Assembly (NCBI RefSeq): GCF_900698935.1
Contig: NZ_LR217715.1
Location: 806,001-870,000 of the forward strand
From: Erwinia_E haradaeae_D
Lineage (GTDB): Bacteria; Pseudomonadota; Gammaproteobacteria; Enterobacterales; Enterobacteriaceae
Length of the DNA: 64,000 nt
Reading direction: 5' to 3'
Every line of letters starts with the position of its first letter. Positions within the stretch are counted from its first letter, which is position 1. The notes under the pieces were generated by a model. That model searched no databases, was not told the origin of the DNA, and saw only the letters and a program-made list of their open reading frames with translations. This document shows positions 60,293 through 64,000 of this stretch, piece by piece. The translations under genes were made by a program, and so were the position numbers.

Positions 60293-62054
60293 TAGAAGCT
60301 CCGCTTTTTGCCTCGTCTTCATTAAAGACTTCTTCTAACTGTTGATATCGATACATCTCCCGATACCATCCTTTACTAGCAAGTAAGGTTTCATGATCTC
60401 CTCTTTGAACTACTACACCATTTTGTAAAACTAGAATCTCACTGGCTTCAGATAATACAGATAAACGATGGGCTGTAATAATCACGGTCCGTTTTTCGCC
60501 CCAATTCCGCAAATTATGCATAATTTGGTGTTCTGTCCGACCATCTACCGCAGAAAGAGCATCATCTAAAACGAGAATTTCAGCATTTAATAATAAGGCT
60601 CGTGCAATAGCAATTCTCTGTTTTTGTCCACCAGACAACATGATACCGCGTTCGCCAACCTCTGTTTGATATCCATGCGGTAGGCGCAAGATATCGTCAT
60701 GCACATGAGCTAGTCTAGCTACGCCCTCAATCTCACATTGCGTAGCATTAGGACGGCCTAATGCAATATTTTTTGCTACACTATCAGAAAAAAGAAAGGG
60801 AGTTTGACTAGCAACTGCTAACCTACTACGCCAAATATCTAAACGTAATTGAGATAATGGAATGTCATGGAAGAGAATCTCTCCGTCGTCAATATCAAAA
60901 TGACGCTGAACTAAACTTAATAAAGTACTTTTTCCTGATCCAGTCGGACCACACAAACCTAACATCTGCCCTGGTTTTACACTAACATCTAAGTTAGATA
61001 ATGCGCTATTCTGAGAGCCAGGATAACAAAATCTGCTTATAGATATTTTTAATAAACCGCGCTCTACCGGTAATATTTGAGTGCCATCAGGAACCACAGG
61101 GGCTTCAGATAATAGCATGCAAATACGACTCCAAGCTGCACTACCGCGCTCTACGATATTAAACATCCAAGCGAATGCTAACATTGGCCAGATCATCAAG
61201 CCTAGATACATAACAAAACTAGTTAACTGCCCTAAAGTCATAGACCCATGCCACACCATCCAACTACCTCCAACAATTGCTAAGAGATTGGATAGCGCCA
61301 CAAAAACATAAATTGTAGGATCAAAACGTGCATCAATGCGTGCTACACGTAAATTTTCTAACCCTGTACTTTGAGCGATAGCAGCAAACTTTTCTGACTG
61401 ATGCCCCTCTAGACCAAATGCTTTAATCATACGGATGCTGCTTAAGCTTTCTTGAGTTTGATCATTTAACGATGAAAAAGCAGCCTGTACCTTTTTAAAT
61501 CGACGATGTAATTGATGTCCATAACATTTAATTACTAAAGCCATGACTGGCATAGGAAATAGCGCTACTATAGTTAGAATGACACTAATTTGCTTACTCA
61601 TAACTACTAGAACCGTTATTCCCATTACAATGGAATCCACCAAAGTCAGAAACCCTTCTCCCGCAGCAAAAACCACGCGATCTACATCGTTAGTTGCCCG
61701 CGCAATTAAATCGCCCGTACGATGGCGCAAGTAAAACTCAGGATTCTGCCGACTCAGCTTTTTATACAAACCGGCACGTAGCTCTACTGCAAGATAATAG
61801 GATGCTCCAAATAATAATATTCGCCATATGTAATGTAAAAAATACACAATGATTGCTGTCAAAAACATTGCGCCAATCCACATCAGCAACTGACTGTTAC
61901 TAATACAACCCTGACTAACACCATCTACAATTCTGCCAACAATATATGGCGGAAAAAGTTTAAGAATAGCAATTATCAGTAAAAGTAATACTGCACCGAA
62001 ATAACGGCGCCATTCGCGTAAAAAATACCAGCTTAATTGACTAAAAAGTTGCAC
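60285..62054 (-). CDS. mdlA: Multidrug-type ABC exporter subunit MdlA
   Basis: Partner of MdlB. 589 residues (590 in E. coli). LSWYFLREWRRYFGAVLLL; FYLRHRTGDLIARATNDVD; Walker A CGPTGSGKSTL; signature LSGGQKQRIAIARALL; Walker B ILVLDDALSAVD, where the catalytic Glu is Asp as in E. coli. The pair is thus a heterodimer with one consensus and one degenerate ATP site. The start is GTG 62054 with AGGAT eight bases upstream. It follows the decR-like gene by 27 bases and is probably cotranscribed. Confidence 0.97.
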   Translation of the reverse strand: MQLFSQLSWYFLREWRRYFGAVLLLLIIAILKLFPPYIVGRIVDGVSQGCISNSQLLMWIGAMFLTAIIVYFLHYIWRILLFGASYYLAVELRAGLYKKLSRQNPEFYLRHRTGDLIARATNDVDRVVFAAGEGFLTLVDSIVMGITVLVVMSKQISVILTIVALFPMPVMALVIKCYGHQLHRRFKKVQAAFSSLNDQTQESLSSIRMIKAFGLEGHQSEKFAAIAQSTGLENLRVARIDARFDPTIYVFVALSNLLAIVGGSWMVWHGSMTLGQLTSFVMYLGLMIWPMLAFAWMFNIVERGSAAWSRICMLLSEAPVVPDGTQILPVERGLLKISISRFCYPGSQNSALSNLDVSVKPGQMLGLCGPTGSGKSTLLSLVQRHFDIDDGEILFHDIPLSQLRLDIWRSRLAVASQTPFLFSDSVAKNIALGRPNATQCEIEGVARLAHVHDDILRLPHGYQTEVGERGIMLSGGQKQRIAIARALLLNAEILVLDDALSAVDGRTEHQIMHNLRNWGEKRTVIITAHRLSVLSEASEILVLQNGVVVQRGDHETLLASKGWYREMYRYQQLEEVFNEDEAKSGASNG

Positions 62055-62081
62055 GAGAAAACATCCTGATTATCATCTGAA

Positions 62082-62576
62082 TCAGTAATTTACGATCTCC
62101 GCTGAAGGAGAAACCGGCAAAGCTGTAGTATACTTTATCTCTTCCATAGCAAAACTAGAAGTGACATCAAGCAATAGAGGAACACTATTGAGTAGTTTTT
62201 TATAAAAACAATCATAACTTTTCATATCAGCTACCTGTACCTGCAGAAGATAATCATGCTCTCCGGTTGTACGGTAAAAACTCATTACTTCTGGCATGAC
62301 TTGTACTGCACTTACGAACTGATTAAACCAATCTAAGCTATGTTGATGTGTTTTAATTAACACAAAAGCGGTTAAGTTCAATCCGAGCTTTTCACTATTT
62401 AATAAAGCTACCCTAGCCCGAATATACCCTTCATCCTCTAACCGCTTTAGGCGCTTCCAGCAAGGAGTTGTTGTCAGACAAACAGTTTCTGATAGCGCCT
62501 GTAAGGATAGACTACAATCCTGTTGTAAATAGCTTAATAATAAACGATCTTTTTTATCGAGTGTTTCTGGTAGCAA
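62082..62576 (-). CDS. decR: Lrp/AsnC-family regulator, DecR (YbaO)-like
   Basis: Transcription regulator; E. coli DecR (YbaO) responds to cysteine and controls cysteine detoxification. 164 residues (152 in E. coli). N-terminal winged HTH (DRLLLSYLQQDCSLSLQALSETVCLTTTPCWKRLKRLEDEGYI), then the RAM ligand domain (MSFYRTTGEHDYLLQVQVADMKSYD, SVPLLLDVTSSFAMEEIKYTT). The start is TTG 62576 with AAGGAG upstream. It lies before mdlA as in E. coli and diverges from a transporter gene, which is probably a target. Retention of a specific regulator in such a reduced genome is unusual. Confidence 0.92.
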   Translation of the reverse strand: MLPETLDKKDRLLLSYLQQDCSLSLQALSETVCLTTTPCWKRLKRLEDEGYIRARVALLNSEKLGLNLTAFVLIKTHQHSLDWFNQFVSAVQVMPEVMSFYRTTGEHDYLLQVQVADMKSYDCFYKKLLNSVPLLLDVTSSFAMEEIKYTTALPVSPSAEIVNY

Positions 62577-62686
62577 AGTATTCTCCTTTTACTCATCTTA
62601 AAAATAACATTTTAGCAACCTTTTCTCCCAACATCTCGTTAATCTGATCTATATACTTAAACACTGCTTATTCAAGCGGAGATACA

Positions 62687-63628
62687 ATGCACAAAAAAAT
62701 TTATCGTCATTTTTTAATCATAGGTTTATTTACTGCTGTCTCTCTTACCTGGGGTACAACCTGGATGGCGATGAAAATCGCAGTATCTACGATTCCACCT
62801 GTTTTTGCGACTGGACTACGTTTCCTTTGTGCTGCTCCTTTCTTATTATTACTAGCACATTACAAAAAAGTTCCACTATTATTCCCGTCTGGCCAATGGA
62901 GCTTTCAAATATATGTCACACTATTCTACTTCGCTCTCCCATTTACGTTAATGATTTATGCGGAACGTTATACACCTTCTAGTTTAGCATCTATCATTTT
63001 TGCCACAATGCCTGCTATAGTACTACTATTGTCTCTTCTGCTTCTACGGGAACGCACATCTATTCAGCAAATACTAGGCTTAGTCATTAGCATTAGTACA
63101 TTAAGCATTATTTTGTGGAACGAAATAAATACTACTGGAACGAATCAACTACGTGGTATGCTCGCACTCCTGGTAGCCGTGCTTATGCACGCGATTATGT
63201 ATGTCCAGTGCAGGAAACGCTGCGTAGGAATTTCTGTTCTTAGTTATAATGCTTTGCCTTCCTTAGGCGCCGGAGCTCTTCTTACATTAGCTGGTTTATA
63301 TGAATCTCCCAATTTACAGAATTTTACTCTGCAAGCACTTTTGGCAATAGTCTATCTTGGTGTTATAGCGGGTGTTGGTGGCGTGCTTGCTTACTTTTCT
63401 TTACAACAGATTACCAAACCATTTCAGGCTTCTATGGTTTTTATGGTCTTTCCACTTATCGCAATCATACTAGAACACCTTATCAATGGTAGTTGTGTTA
63501 TGAGTGATTACTCTTTAACATTGTTAGCGCCTTTCCTGTTTGGTATTGTATTAATACTCTATCGTTTTCCCGAATACCTCTATAGAAAACCCAAAAAGAA
63601 TAGTGTACAGAACAGTGTTAAAACATGA
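62687..63628 (+). CDS. EamA/DMT-family transporter
   Basis: Probable exporter of an amino acid or other small metabolite. 313 residues with about ten membrane segments in two EamA repeats: the first with TWGTTWMAMKIAVSTIPPVF and AERYTPSSLASIIFATMPAI-LLLLRER; the second with MLALLVAVLMHAIMYVQCRK and ITKPFQASMVFMVFPLIAIILEH. GGAG precedes ATG 62687. It diverges from the decR-like gene across 110 bases. In Pantoea a DecR-related regulator is reported to control a cysteine exporter, so cysteine efflux is a reasonable guess, not shown here. Confidence 0.85.
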   Translation: MHKKIYRHFLIIGLFTAVSLTWGTTWMAMKIAVSTIPPVFATGLRFLCAAPFLLLLAHYKKVPLLFPSGQWSFQIYVTLFYFALPFTLMIYAERYTPSSLASIIFATMPAIVLLLSLLLLRERTSIQQILGLVISISTLSIILWNEINTTGTNQLRGMLALLVAVLMHAIMYVQCRKRCVGISVLSYNALPSLGAGALLTLAGLYESPNLQNFTLQALLAIVYLGVIAGVGGVLAYFSLQQITKPFQASMVFMVFPLIAIILEHLINGSCVMSDYSLTLLAPFLFGIVLILYRFPEYLYRKPKKNSVQNSVKT

Positions 63629-64000
63629 TTCCATCATAATCAAGGACATTATTCTAAATATATCTAAATGTGACATTTTATAACATACATCATGTTTTCA
63701 ATGGACCATTGACATACGGTATGAGAATATCATCAAAACAAGAGTGCTAGACACAATTTTATGTTCTTTATTCTCAGAATACATTATATTATTTTCAGAA
63801 TACATTATATTTTTAAACGTAATTCTCACTATCTAGTATAAGCATATTTTGTGTGCATTGAAATCAATGATTGATAAATTTATTGATGTATTATCAGATT
63901 TATGAATTTATTCAATGAATAATGGAACCACAGTCATAACCACCATAGCTATACATCACATATCGCTTATCTTGATTATTCCATGTTATGAATTATTACC
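63629..64000. other. Gene-free end of window
   Basis: About 0.37 kb, AT-rich, with one tandem repeat (63774-63811). No gene start is seen before the window ends. Confidence 0.55.
63774..63811. repeat. Tandem duplication, period 21
   Basis: TCAGAATACATTATATT occurs at 63774-63790 and again at 63795-63811, separated by ATTT. It is an exact 17-bp repeat in non-coding DNA. Confidence 0.8.

Overview
The window is a chromosomal segment from a member of the Enterobacterales undergoing genome reduction, most likely an insect endosymbiont. The proteins closely resemble those of Escherichia coli: CspC differs from it, as I remember the E. coli sequence, at one residue, and AcpP, RpsO, IspG, FtsH and IF2 align almost end to end. 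The DNA is AT-rich. Adding up the genes I support gives only about two thirds coding sequence, and many spacers of 0.4-3 kb hold no recognisable gene. I cannot name the species.

Layout. 1-288: N-terminal part of transaldolase (minus strand), with substituted active-site positions. 654-1080: RNase P RNA with its promoter. 1999-3198: fabV, the only enoyl reductase seen. 3885-10698: ndk, rlmN, a truncated rodZ, ispG and hisS, in E. coli order but with large gaps. 12663-16934: the fatty acid cluster rpmF-plsX-fabH-fabD-fabG-acpP; fabD is interrupted by a CCC-TGA +1 frameshift and fabF is absent. 17054-37155 (minus): deaD, pnp, rpsO, truB, rbfA, infB, nusA, initiator tRNA, tRNA-Leu(GAG), secG, glmM, folP, ftsH, rlmE, greA, in the E. 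coli order but without nlpI, rimP, argG and yhbY. 37771-39135: mnmE. 40954-42246: glyA. 42640-48706 (minus): sufABCDS plus a detached sufE. 49189-52341 (minus): lolCDE. 53132-54304: a frameshifted yobF and an intact cspC between two perfect 111-bp inverted repeats. 57067-58365: sstT. 58526-63628: mdlB, mdlA, an Lrp/AsnC regulator (decR-like) and a divergent EamA-family transporter.

Working together, the genes cover fatty acid synthesis, translation and RNA turnover, Fe-S assembly by SUF, peptidoglycan and folate precursors, lipoprotein export, and a small set of transporters. Regulation is sparse: one Lrp-type regulator and cold-shock-type proteins remain.

Most notable: (1) the 111-bp inverted repeats around yobF-cspC; (2) the in-frame UGA in fabD at a CCC-UGA site, with all downstream motifs intact in the +1 frame; (3) transaldolase lacking its catalytic Glu; (4) an initiator tRNA with an A1:A72 mismatch whose predicted promoter abuts its 5' end; (5) RodZ reduced to its cytoplasmic and membrane parts.
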